This document shows positions 40,559 to 48,724 of a DNA stretch of 58,138 nucleotides, piece by piece. The stretch is from Bacteroidales bacterium (GTDB taxonomy: Bacteria; Bacteroidota; Bacteroidia; Bacteroidales; UBA932). The stretch is from NCBI GenBank assembly GCA_017962375.1, contig JAGCVJ010000003.1, positions 1-58,138 on the forward strand, read 5' to 3'. Numbering within the stretch: the stretch's first letter is position 1; each line of letters opens with the position of its first letter. A program made the translations under genes and the position numbers. The notes under the pieces are model-generated. The model saw nothing but the letters and a program-made list of their open reading frames with translations, had not been told where the DNA came from and did no database searches.

Positions 40559-43057
40559 ATGAGAATATTTAAGCTTTTGGCCGCCTGTGCCTTGACTGTT
40601 CTTCCGCTTGCCGCTATGGCACAGAACGTAGACTACACCAGTCCAAGGACATACATTATCGGCGGAGTCAAGGTGTCCGGTATCAAGTACTTGAGCGAAG
40701 AGCAGATTCTTTCTGTCACCGGACTCGCAAAGGGAGACAAGATAACAATCCCGAGCATTGAGCTTTCTGACATTCTGAAAAGAGTCTGGGCCCAGAGATA
40801 TTTTTCCGATGCAGGCTTCTACATCGATTCCCTTTCACAGAACAGAGATACTGTCTGGCTGGGTCTTCACCTTTCAGAGAGGCCTAGGGTTTCCAGATGG
40901 TCTTTCAATGGAATCCGCAGCGGCCAGAAGTCAGACCTGACAGAAAGGCTGAAGCTCAAGAGAGGTTCCGAGCTTTCAGATTATGTGCTCGAGTCTTCCA
41001 CCAACATTATCAAAAAGTATTTCGCGGAGAAAGGATTCCTCAAGTGCGAGGTTAAAGTGCTGCAGGAAGAGGATCCTGTAGTAAAGAACGCGGTCAGAGT
41101 CACTTTCGACATCAACAGAGGCCCGAGGGTCAAAATCGGGAGAATCACATTCAAAGGCAACCAGAACCTGACCGAGCGCAAGCTTGTCAAGAGCATGAAG
41201 CATACTCGCGACACCAGGCTGATGAACTTCTTCCGTTCCAAGAAATTCAAGCAGAAGGAATATGCCGAGGACAAGAACAACCTGATAGCCGCCTTTAACG
41301 AGCAGGGTTATCGCGATGCCCGAATCCTCAAAGACACAATGTATTACATCTCTGACGACCGTCTCGCCATAGATTTTGACCTTGAAGAGGGCGACAGGTA
41401 TTATTTCAGAGACATAACCTGGACCGGAAACAGCATTTATTCCGCAGACCAGCTGAACCAGGTGCTCAGGATCAAGAAGGGAGACATCTATGACCTGGTG
41501 ACTATGGACAAGAGGCTGAACGGAGACCCTAAGCAGATGGAGCCCGACGTAAAGAAAATGTATACCGACAACGGATACCTTTTCTTCAACGTGATGCCGG
41601 TTGAGAAATCTATCCAGAACGACTCCGTAGATGTGGAAATGAGGATGTACGAGGGCAAGCCTGCCACATTCAACAAGATCATAATCAACGGAAACAACAT
41701 AACCGCAGAGAAGATTGCCAGAAGGGCCTTGTTCACCAAGCCGGGCTACCTGTATTCTCAGACCGACTTTGAAAGATCTGTCAGAGAGCTTTCTTCAATC
41801 GGCCATTTCAATCCTGAGGTGTTCCAGACAGGAACAGGCTACAGCGTTGTTCCTGACCCTAACAAGAATACCGTGGACATTGCCTACAACCTGGAAGAAA
41901 AGCCAGACAGCCACGTTGAGCTGTCCGGCGGATGGGGCGGCAACACGTTCGTGGGAACTCTCGGACTGAGCTTCAACAACTTCGCCATCAAGAGGGTGTT
42001 CAAGAAGAAGGCCTGGAGGCCGGTTCCTCTTGGAGACGGACAGAATCTTTCAATAAGGTTCCAGACCAGCGGCACATACTATACTGCCTTGAGCGCCAGC
42101 TTCGCAGAGCCTTGGCTTCTGGGCAACAAGCCTGTGAGCCTCAGCGTTTCCACCTATTTCACAAGGCAGACCAACTCCACATATTTCTACAGGCATTCAG
42201 ACCAGTACATGGAGGTTTACGGAGTTAGCGCAAGCCTGGGTTCAAGACTTTCCTGGCCGGACAACTACTTTGTTCTGTTCCACGCCTTGAGCTGGCAGAC
42301 TTACAAGCTCCAGAAGTGGTACTACAACTTCATGTTCGATACGGGAAAGAGCCACAACTTCAGCTATACAGTAGGTCTGGAGAGAAACTCCACAGACCAG
42401 CCGATATTCCCTAGAGGCGGTTCAGACTTCTCCTTCACCCTCCAGCTCACTCCTCCTTATTCTCTGATGAGGGGCCATCGCGACTACAAGCACATGGACG
42501 CCACAGAGAAATACAAGTGGATTGAGTACCACAAGTGGCAGTTCAAGAGCGACATCTATATGCAGATTGTCAAGAACCTGGTATTCAGGGCAGCAGCCAA
42601 CTGGGGATATCTGGGCTACTACAAGAAGTCTCTGGGCTACTCCCCATTCGAGGGATTTGAAGTTGGAGGAGACGGAATGAGCGGCTACAATACTTACGGT
42701 TCCGACATTATCGCCCTCAGGGGTTATCCTAACTACTCTCTGACTCCTATTGAGAACGGCGCATACGTAGGCCATGTTTACGACAAGTTCACCCTGGAGC
42801 TCAGATACCCGCTCATCCTCCAGCCTTCCAGCACCATTTTCGCGCTGGCGTTCCTGGAGGGAGGAAACTGCTGGAGCGAGATTGGAGGCTTCAATCCGTT
42901 TGAAATCAAGCGAAGCGCCGGAGTGGGCGTGAGAATCATGCTCCCGATGGTAGGCCTTATGGGTATCGACTGGGGCTACGGATTCGACCCTGTTCCTAAC
43001 GAAGGAAAGAAGAAGGGAGGAAGCCAGTTCCACTTCGTGATCGGACAGCAATTCTAA
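40559..43057 (+). CDS. bamA: Outer membrane protein assembly factor BamA
   Basis: This encodes 832 residues. The signal peptide ends near residue 20 (LAAMAQ). Five POTRA domains follow (about 25-400). The C-terminal Omp85 barrel has RGYPNYSLTP and the family-typical GxNRG/RGY loop, and the protein ends in an aromatic residue (GQQF). It is the central insertase for outer-membrane barrels. ATG 40559 follows two in-frame TTG codons that are less likely starts. Confidence 0.94.
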   Translation: MRIFKLLAACALTVLPLAAMAQNVDYTSPRTYIIGGVKVSGIKYLSEEQILSVTGLAKGDKITIPSIELSDILKRVWAQRYFSDAGFYIDSLSQNRDTVWLGLHLSERPRVSRWSFNGIRSGQKSDLTERLKLKRGSELSDYVLESSTNIIKKYFAEKGFLKCEVKVLQEEDPVVKNAVRVTFDINRGPRVKIGRITFKGNQNLTERKLVKSMKHTRDTRLMNFFRSKKFKQKEYAEDKNNLIAAFNEQGYRDARILKDTMYYISDDRLAIDFDLEEGDRYYFRDITWTGNSIYSADQLNQVLRIKKGDIYDLVTMDKRLNGDPKQMEPDVKKMYTDNGYLFFNVMPVEKSIQNDSVDVEMRMYEGKPATFNKIIINGNNITAEKIARRALFTKPGYLYSQTDFERSVRELSSIGHFNPEVFQTGTGYSVVPDPNKNTVDIAYNLEEKPDSHVELSGGWGGNTFVGTLGLSFNNFAIKRVFKKKAWRPVPLGDGQNLSIRFQTSGTYYTALSASFAEPWLLGNKPVSLSVSTYFTRQTNSTYFYRHSDQYMEVYGVSASLGSRLSWPDNYFVLFHALSWQTYKLQKWYYNFMFDTGKSHNFSYTVGLERNSTDQPIFPRGGSDFSFTLQLTPPYSLMRGHRDYKHMDATEKYKWIEYHKWQFKSDIYMQIVKNLVFRAAANWGYLGYYKKSLGYSPFEGFEVGGDGMSGYNTYGSDIIALRGYPNYSLTPIENGAYVGHVYDKFTLELRYPLILQPSSTIFALAFLEGGNCWSEIGGFNPFEIKRSAGVGVRIMLPMVGLMGIDWGYGFDPVPNEGKKKGGSQFHFVIGQQF

Positions 43058-43127
43058 AAGCGGCAAGGTATTTGAATAACGCATTGCAGATTCACTAAAA
43101 CAGTTTCTAAAAACAGGAGGAAATGTT

Positions 43128-43655
43128 ATGAAAAGATTATTTGTTTTGGCAGTAGCTTCATTGCTTGTATGCCTTCAGGCATCGGCTCAGAATGTTCCGC
43201 AAAAGTGCGGTTACGTCAATACCGAAACAATCCTTAACGCCATTCCTGAATACAAGGTGGCAACTGACAAGCTTCAGGCCCTGGGCAACCAGTATCAGGA
43301 GGCTGTCAAGAAGGATTTCGCTGAGATTGAGAAACTTTACAACACATATCAGAAACAGAAAGCCTCTATGAGCGCATCGCAGAGGCAAGCTAAGGAAGAA
43401 GAGATAATCAACAAGGAAAAGGCCGCAAAGCAAAAGCAGCAGTCTTATTTCGGACAGGACGGGCTGATGCAGAAGAAGAGCCAGGAGCTTGTAGATCCTA
43501 TCAAGGAGAAGGTTCAGAAAGCTATTGACATAGTGGCCGAGAAAGGTGGATATATGCTTATCATAGACATTGCAACCTCAGGAGGAGTTGTCTATGCCGC
43601 ATCTGCCGCAGACCTTTCAAGCCAGGTGATAAGCGTTTATCCTACAGTTAAATAG
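43128..43655 (+). CDS. OmpH/Skp-family periplasmic chaperone (first tandem copy)
   Basis: This encodes 175 residues. The signal peptide ends after about residue 20 (LQASAQ). The mature protein begins with strand KCGYVNTETILNAIPEY, has a coiled coil (about 55-125) with many Lys/Glu/Gln, and ends with strands YMLIIDIATSGGVVYA. This is the Skp fold, which binds unfolded outer-membrane proteins. It is encoded 70 bases after bamA, the usual Bacteroidota order. An AGGAGG sequence precedes the ATG. Confidence 0.9.
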   Translation: MKRLFVLAVASLLVCLQASAQNVPQKCGYVNTETILNAIPEYKVATDKLQALGNQYQEAVKKDFAEIEKLYNTYQKQKASMSASQRQAKEEEIINKEKAAKQKQQSYFGQDGLMQKKSQELVDPIKEKVQKAIDIVAEKGGYMLIIDIATSGGVVYAASAADLSSQVISVYPTVK

Positions 43656-43683
43656 ATAATTCAAATTTGTAAAAGTTAATAAT

Positions 43684-44235
43684 ATGAAAAAGACAATCAA
43701 GTTGCTGGTTGCTTCTGTAATTGCAGTTGCAGCCTTTATGCCAACCAAGGCCAGCGCACAGAAATTCGGCCACATCAATTCACAGGAAATAGTTGCCCTC
43801 ATGCCGGAAAGAGATGAGGCTTTCACCAAGCTTCAGGCTTTCGGAAAGGAACTTCAGGAGACTCTGAATTCCATGAAGGCAGACTATGATGCAAAGATAA
43901 AGGAGTACAATGAGAAAGTTTCTACCTGGAACGAGTCTATAAAGAAGACCAAGGAAGATGAGATCAACAGCATCATCCAGCGTATGAACCAGTTCCAGTC
44001 TCAGGCAGAGCAGGACTTCAGCTCCCGTCAGGAAACCCTCCTTACTCCGGTAATGAAGAAGGCTCAGGACGCTATTGACAAAGTGGCCAAGGCTCAGGGT
44101 CTGGCTTACGTGTTTGACCTGGCAACCGGCGCCATCATCTACATCGATGAGGCAAATACAGTTAACCTGCTTCCTCTTGTAAAGGCAGAACTGGGCATTC
44201 CTGCTAGCAAAACACAACCTACCCAAATTCAGTAG
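43684..44235 (+). CDS. OmpH/Skp-family periplasmic chaperone (second tandem copy)
   Basis: This encodes 183 residues. The signal peptide ends around AFMPTKASAQ. The layout is as in its neighbour: KFGHINSQEIVALMPERDEA, a long coiled coil and LAYVFDLATGAIIYID. It differs from the first copy at most positions, so the duplication is old. It is followed by a strong terminator at 44258-44292, which ends the uppS-bamA-ompH-ompH transcript. Confidence 0.9.
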   Translation: MKKTIKLLVASVIAVAAFMPTKASAQKFGHINSQEIVALMPERDEAFTKLQAFGKELQETLNSMKADYDAKIKEYNEKVSTWNESIKKTKEDEINSIIQRMNQFQSQAEQDFSSRQETLLTPVMKKAQDAIDKVAKAQGLAYVFDLATGAIIYIDEANTVNLLPLVKAELGIPASKTQPTQIQ

Positions 44236-44257
44236 TTTTTTGGACTGATTGCTTTAG

Positions 44258-44292
44258 AGCGCGGCTTGTTTACAGGCTGCGCTTTATTTTTT
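44258..44292 (+). terminator. Rho-independent terminator of the bamA-ompH operon
   Basis: An 11-base stem (44258-44268 with 44273-44283, two G-T pairs) and loop TTTA are followed by TTATTTTTT. Confidence 0.8.
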
Positions 44293-44311
44293 AAAATTTA
44301 TCTCGATTTTA

Positions 44312-44342
44312 TTGTTTAAGGTTGAAAGATTGTCTATATTTG
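44312..44342 (+). promoter_or_regulatory. Predicted korAB promoter
   Basis: TTG at 44312-44314, 20 bases, TATATTTG at 44335-44342; 51 bases before the korA ATG. Confidence 0.65.
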
Positions 44343-44393
44343 AAAATATTTTAGTGATTAATTGAAAGTATTTCTATACGCGAATCGTTTATT

Positions 44394-46223
44394 ATGGAAC
44401 GTAAAGTGGTTGACGTAAAAGATGTGGTAATCCGTTTCACCGGCGACTCCGGCGATGGAATGCAGCTCACAGGTACTTTGTTTGCAGACGCTTCTGCACT
44501 GTACGGCAATGAGATATCTACATTCCCGGATTATCCAGCTGAAATCAGAGCCCCTCAGGGCACCGTATCAGGTGTGTCCGGTTTTCAAGTGCATATAGGC
44601 CAGAGCAATGTCAAGACTCCGGGAGATCTTGCAGATGTTCTCGTGTCCATGAACCCGGCTGCACTTATGGCCAACGCCAAGTTTGCAAAGCCTGGCGGAA
44701 GCATAATTCTGGATCAGGATTCATTTGACGAGCAAGGTCTGGAAAAGGCCGGCTTCAAGACTCTGGATCCAGTACAGGAACTTAATCTTCAGGACTATAA
44801 CATTATCTGGGCTCCTATAACTTCTCTGACAAAGGAGAGTTTGAAGGACAGCGGAATGGATATGAAGTCCATTGTAAGGTGCAAGAACATCTTCACCTTG
44901 GGAATGTGCTATTTCATGTTTAACCGTCCGCTGCATTTCACCGAGGAGTACCTGAGGAAGAAGTTCGCAAAGAAGCCGGATCTTATTGAACCTAATATCA
45001 AGGTTCTCAACGATGGCTACAACTACGCTCACAACACTCACGCTATAGGAAACACTTATACCGTTGAGCCGGCAAAGCTCGAGAAGGGAGTTTACCGCAG
45101 CATAAACGGAAACCAGGCCACTGCATGGGGTCTGATTGCCGCTTCCGAGAAGAGCGGAAGGCCTATGTTCGTAGGCTCATATCCTATCACTCCGGCAACA
45201 GCTATCCTGGAGGAACTTGCAATCCACAAGAATCTGGGCGTGAAGACAATGCAGTGCGAAGACGAGATCTCCGGAATCTGCACTTCCATCGGTGCCGCAT
45301 ACGCCGGCAACATGGCGGTTACTACTACTTCCGGCCCTGGATTGTCGCTCAAGAGCGAGGCTCTGGGCCTGGCATGCATCGCCGAACTTCCACTGGTTGT
45401 GGTTGACGTCCAGAGAAGCGGCCCTTCCACCGGTATTCCTACAAAGACCGAGCAGACAGACCTCGGACAGGCTCTTTACGGAAGAAACGGCGAGTGCCCT
45501 GTAATGGTTATGGCAGCCCGCACTCCTTCAGACTGCTTCAGGGCAGCGTTCTACGCAGCAAAATATGCTATGGAGCACATGATGCCTGTAGTCTTCCTGT
45601 CAGAGGGTTATCTGGGCAACGGAAGCGAGCCTTGGAAGATTCCTTCAATGGCCGATTATCCTGCCATCAACCCTCCGATTGTCAGCCAGTGCGAAGGCAA
45701 GTTCAAGCCGTTCGAGAGAGACCCTGAGACTTTCGTCAGAAAGTGGGCCATCCCTGGAACTCCTGGTCTGGAGCATAGGGTAGGAGGTCTGGAGAAGAAT
45801 CCGGCCGGTGCCGTTTCTTCAGATCCTGAGGTTCACGAGATGATGGTGGCAAACCGCGCCGCAAAGCTGGCAAAGGTTGCAGACTGCATTCCTGAACTTG
45901 AGGTTTACGGAGAGAAGGAAGCAGACGTGCTGCTGGTAGGATGGGGCGGAACTTACGGCCATCTTTACACTGCCGCATCACAGCTTCTTGAAGAAGGAAA
46001 GAGCGTGGGCTTTGCCCAGTTTGACTATATCAACCCGCTGCCTAAGAACACCGCTGAGGTCTTCAGCCATTACAAGAAGATTCTCGTATGCGAGCTCAAT
46101 AGCGGACAGTTTGCAGACTATCTGAGGGCTAAGCTTCCTCAGTTCAAGTATCTGCAGCTCAATAAAGTACAGGGTCAGCCATTCATGGTTCACGAGATTG
46201 TGGACGCAGTAAAGGCACTTTAA
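44394..46223 (+). CDS. korA: 2-oxoacid:acceptor oxidoreductase, alpha subunit (gamma-alpha fusion)
   Basis: This encodes 609 residues. Residues 1 to about 190 are the gamma domain (RFTGDSGDGMQLTGTLFADA). Residues about 225-600 are the pyrimidine-binding and domain II part of alpha (GSYPITPATAILEEL, EDEISGICTSIGAAYAG, TTTSGPGLSLKSEALGLA). This architecture is the 2-oxoglutarate:ferredoxin oxidoreductase type, which makes acyl-CoA and reduced ferredoxin anaerobically. The oxoacid cannot be fixed from sequence alone. korB follows 17 bases later. Confidence 0.92.
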   Translation: MERKVVDVKDVVIRFTGDSGDGMQLTGTLFADASALYGNEISTFPDYPAEIRAPQGTVSGVSGFQVHIGQSNVKTPGDLADVLVSMNPAALMANAKFAKPGGSIILDQDSFDEQGLEKAGFKTLDPVQELNLQDYNIIWAPITSLTKESLKDSGMDMKSIVRCKNIFTLGMCYFMFNRPLHFTEEYLRKKFAKKPDLIEPNIKVLNDGYNYAHNTHAIGNTYTVEPAKLEKGVYRSINGNQATAWGLIAASEKSGRPMFVGSYPITPATAILEELAIHKNLGVKTMQCEDEISGICTSIGAAYAGNMAVTTTSGPGLSLKSEALGLACIAELPLVVVDVQRSGPSTGIPTKTEQTDLGQALYGRNGECPVMVMAARTPSDCFRAAFYAAKYAMEHMMPVVFLSEGYLGNGSEPWKIPSMADYPAINPPIVSQCEGKFKPFERDPETFVRKWAIPGTPGLEHRVGGLEKNPAGAVSSDPEVHEMMVANRAAKLAKVADCIPELEVYGEKEADVLLVGWGGTYGHLYTAASQLLEEGKSVGFAQFDYINPLPKNTAEVFSHYKKILVCELNSGQFADYLRAKLPQFKYLQLNKVQGQPFMVHEIVDAVKAL

Positions 46224-46240
46224 TCGGCGGAGGAAAAATT

Positions 46241-47257
46241 ATGAAATATACACAGCAAGATTTCAAAAGCGATCAGATAGTGAAGTGGTGCCCGGGTTGC
46301 GGAGACCACGCCATTCTTGCAGCCGTCCTCAGGGCAATGCCTGAGATCTGCGAGAAGAGGGGATATACCAGAGAGCAGTTTGTATTTGTTTCCGGTATTG
46401 GCTGTTCCAGCCGTTTTCCTTACTACATGAACACTTACGGCTTCCACGGAATCCACGGCAGGGCAGGCGCCCTGGCTACCGGAATGAAGGTGGCAAACCC
46501 TAAGCTTTCCGTTTGGCAGATGACAGGAGACGGAGACGCCCTGGCTATCGGCGGAAACCATTTCATCCACGAGATCAGACGTAATATAGACGTTAACATC
46601 ATACTGTTCAACAACAGGATTTACGGTCTGACAAAGGGCCAGTATTCTCCTACATCCCGTTTCGGCACCGTTACCAAAACTTCGCCTTACGGAACAATCG
46701 AGTATCCATTCACTCCGGGTGAACTTGTTCTCGGCGCAAGGGGAACTTTCTTTGCCAGAAGCCTTGACAGTGAACTGGCTCTCAACCAGGAGATTATGGT
46801 AAGGGCTGCAATGCATGACGGAACCTCCGTTATGGAGATGCTGGTGAACTGCATGATCTACAACAACGGAACTCACGCAGACATTTCAGACCGCGCCGTA
46901 AGAGCTGACAGAACCATCATCCTCCGCGACGGCGAGCCTATGATCTTCGGCAAGGACCGTGACAAGGGAATTATCCTGGACGGCCTGAAGCTCAAGGTGG
47001 TCAAGATCGGAGAAAACGGAATCACCGAGAAAGACCTTCTGGTTCACAACTCCAAGGAAGACAACTTCGGTATCCACTCTATGCTGGTTGACATGAAGGG
47101 TCCTGACTTCCCTGTGGCACTGGGTGTCATCCGCGATGTGGCTGACAAGACCTACGACGACAGCATCTATGAGCAGCTGGACGAAGTAAAGGCCAAGGCC
47201 AAGATCCACAGCATGGACGAGCTGCTTCACAGCGGAGCTACCTGGACAGTAGAATAG
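46241..47257 (+). CDS. korB: 2-oxoacid:acceptor oxidoreductase, beta subunit
   Basis: This encodes 338 residues. The N-terminal WCPGCGDHAILAAV and later Cys of GIGCSSR bind the [4Fe-4S] cluster. The thiamine diphosphate motif is GDGDALAIGGNHFIHEIRRN with NNRIYGLTKGQ downstream. It pairs with KorA. gdhA is encoded 50 bases downstream, so the pair plausibly works with glutamate dehydrogenase to oxidise glutamate-derived 2-oxoglutarate. Confidence 0.93.
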   Translation: MKYTQQDFKSDQIVKWCPGCGDHAILAAVLRAMPEICEKRGYTREQFVFVSGIGCSSRFPYYMNTYGFHGIHGRAGALATGMKVANPKLSVWQMTGDGDALAIGGNHFIHEIRRNIDVNIILFNNRIYGLTKGQYSPTSRFGTVTKTSPYGTIEYPFTPGELVLGARGTFFARSLDSELALNQEIMVRAAMHDGTSVMEMLVNCMIYNNGTHADISDRAVRADRTIILRDGEPMIFGKDRDKGIILDGLKLKVVKIGENGITEKDLLVHNSKEDNFGIHSMLVDMKGPDFPVALGVIRDVADKTYDDSIYEQLDEVKAKAKIHSMDELLHSGATWTVE

Positions 47258-47307
47258 AAATTAACATTCACACTATAAACAAACCAATTTAAAACATTCA
47301 TACTTAT

Positions 47308-48651
47308 ATGAAAACAGCTGAAATAATGGCTAACCTGGCTGCAAAGCATCCTGGTGAAAATGAGTACCTTCAGGCCGTTCAGGAAGTTCTCGAGTCTATC
47401 GAGGAGGTTTATAACCAGCATCCTGAATTTGAAAAGGCAAAAATCGTTGAGAGAATGGTCGAGCCAGACCGTATCTTCACATTCCGTGTAACTTGGGTAG
47501 ACGACAAGGGAGAAGTTCAGACTAACCTCGGTTATCGTATCCAGTTCAACAGCGCTATCGGCCCTTACAAGGGAGGTCTCCGTTTCCACAAGGCAGTGGT
47601 TCCTTCAATGTTGAAGTTCCTCGGTTTCGAGCAGACTTTCAAAAACGCTTTGACTACTCTTCCTATGGGTGGCGCAAAGGGTGGTTCTGACTTCGATCCA
47701 GTTGGAAAGTCAAATGATGAAATCATGCGCTTCTGCCAGGCATTCATGACTGAACTTTGGCAGTGCATCGGTCCTGACCAGGATATTCCTGCAGGTGACG
47801 TAGGAGTAGGCGGCCGAGAAATCGGTTTCCTCTACGGAATGTACAAGAAGCTTGCTAGAGAGTACAACACAGGAGTTCTCACCGGAAAGGGAGCAACTTG
47901 GGGAGGTTCAATCCTTCGTCCTGAGGCTACCGGTTTCGGCGCCCTGTATTTCACTCAGCATCTTCTCCAGACTGCCGGCAAGGACATCGTAGGCAAGAAG
48001 GTAGCTCTCTCCGGCTTCGGCAACGTGGCTTGGGGTGCCGCTACAAAGGCTAAGGAGCTTGGCGCAAAGGTTGTTGCCATCTCCGGACCTGACGGAGTCT
48101 GCGAGATTCCAGACGGCATTACAGACGAGATGATCGCTTATATGCTTGACATGCGCGCTTCTAACCGCAACAAGGTAGAGGATATGGCTACCAAGTTCCC
48201 TGAGAAGGCTAAGTTCACTGCTGGAAAGAAGGCTTGGAGCATTCCTTGCGACATCGCTCTGCCTTGCGCATTCCAGAACGAGCTTTCTGAGGACGACGCA
48301 AAAGAGCTTCAGGCAAACGGCTGCTGGTGCTGCTGCGAAGTTTCCAACATGGGCTGCCAGCCTGGCGCTATCCACTATTTCCAGAACAACGGCATCCTCT
48401 TCGCTCCTGGCAAGGCTGTAAACGCCGGTGGTGTTGCTACTTCAGGTCTTGAAATGACCCAGAACGCAAGCCACATCAGCTGGTCAGCTAAGGAGGTTGA
48501 CGACAAGCTGCACTTCATTATGCAGAGCATCCACGAGCAGTGCGTTAAGTACGGTACTCAGCCAGATGGTCATATCGACTATGTTAAGGGTGCCAACATC
48601 GCCGGCTTCATGAAGGTTGCTACCGCAATGCTGGAGCAGGGTATTATTTAA
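47308..48651 (+). CDS. gdhA: Glutamate dehydrogenase
   Basis: This encodes 447 residues, the length of hexameric NADP-type enzymes. Catalytic region KGGLRFHKAV and PMGGAKGGSDFDP (Lys), and the Rossmann part ALSGFGNVAWGAATKAKELG, are clear. It interconverts glutamate and 2-oxoglutarate plus ammonia, the main ammonia-assimilating route in Bacteroidales. Codon use is strongly biased, consistent with high expression. It ends at a strong bidirectional terminator. Confidence 0.95.
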   Translation: MKTAEIMANLAAKHPGENEYLQAVQEVLESIEEVYNQHPEFEKAKIVERMVEPDRIFTFRVTWVDDKGEVQTNLGYRIQFNSAIGPYKGGLRFHKAVVPSMLKFLGFEQTFKNALTTLPMGGAKGGSDFDPVGKSNDEIMRFCQAFMTELWQCIGPDQDIPAGDVGVGGREIGFLYGMYKKLAREYNTGVLTGKGATWGGSILRPEATGFGALYFTQHLLQTAGKDIVGKKVALSGFGNVAWGAATKAKELGAKVVAISGPDGVCEIPDGITDEMIAYMLDMRASNRNKVEDMATKFPEKAKFTAGKKAWSIPCDIALPCAFQNELSEDDAKELQANGCWCCCEVSNMGCQPGAIHYFQNNGILFAPGKAVNAGGVATSGLEMTQNASHISWSAKEVDDKLHFIMQSIHEQCVKYGTQPDGHIDYVKGANIAGFMKVATAMLEQGII

Positions 48652-48672
48652 TTCTCAGCGAATTAAATAATC

Positions 48673-48710
48673 AAAAAAAAGAGATGGCCAATCGGCCATC
48701 TCTTTTTTTT
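48673..48710. terminator. Bidirectional rho-independent terminator
   Basis: The stem GAGATGGCC (48681-48689) and GGCCATCTC (48694-48702) with loop AATC is preceded by eight A and followed by eight T residues. It can therefore stop both gdhA and the convergent metallopeptidase transcript. Confidence 0.9.
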
Positions 48711-48724
48711 CATTCCGTTGAAGA

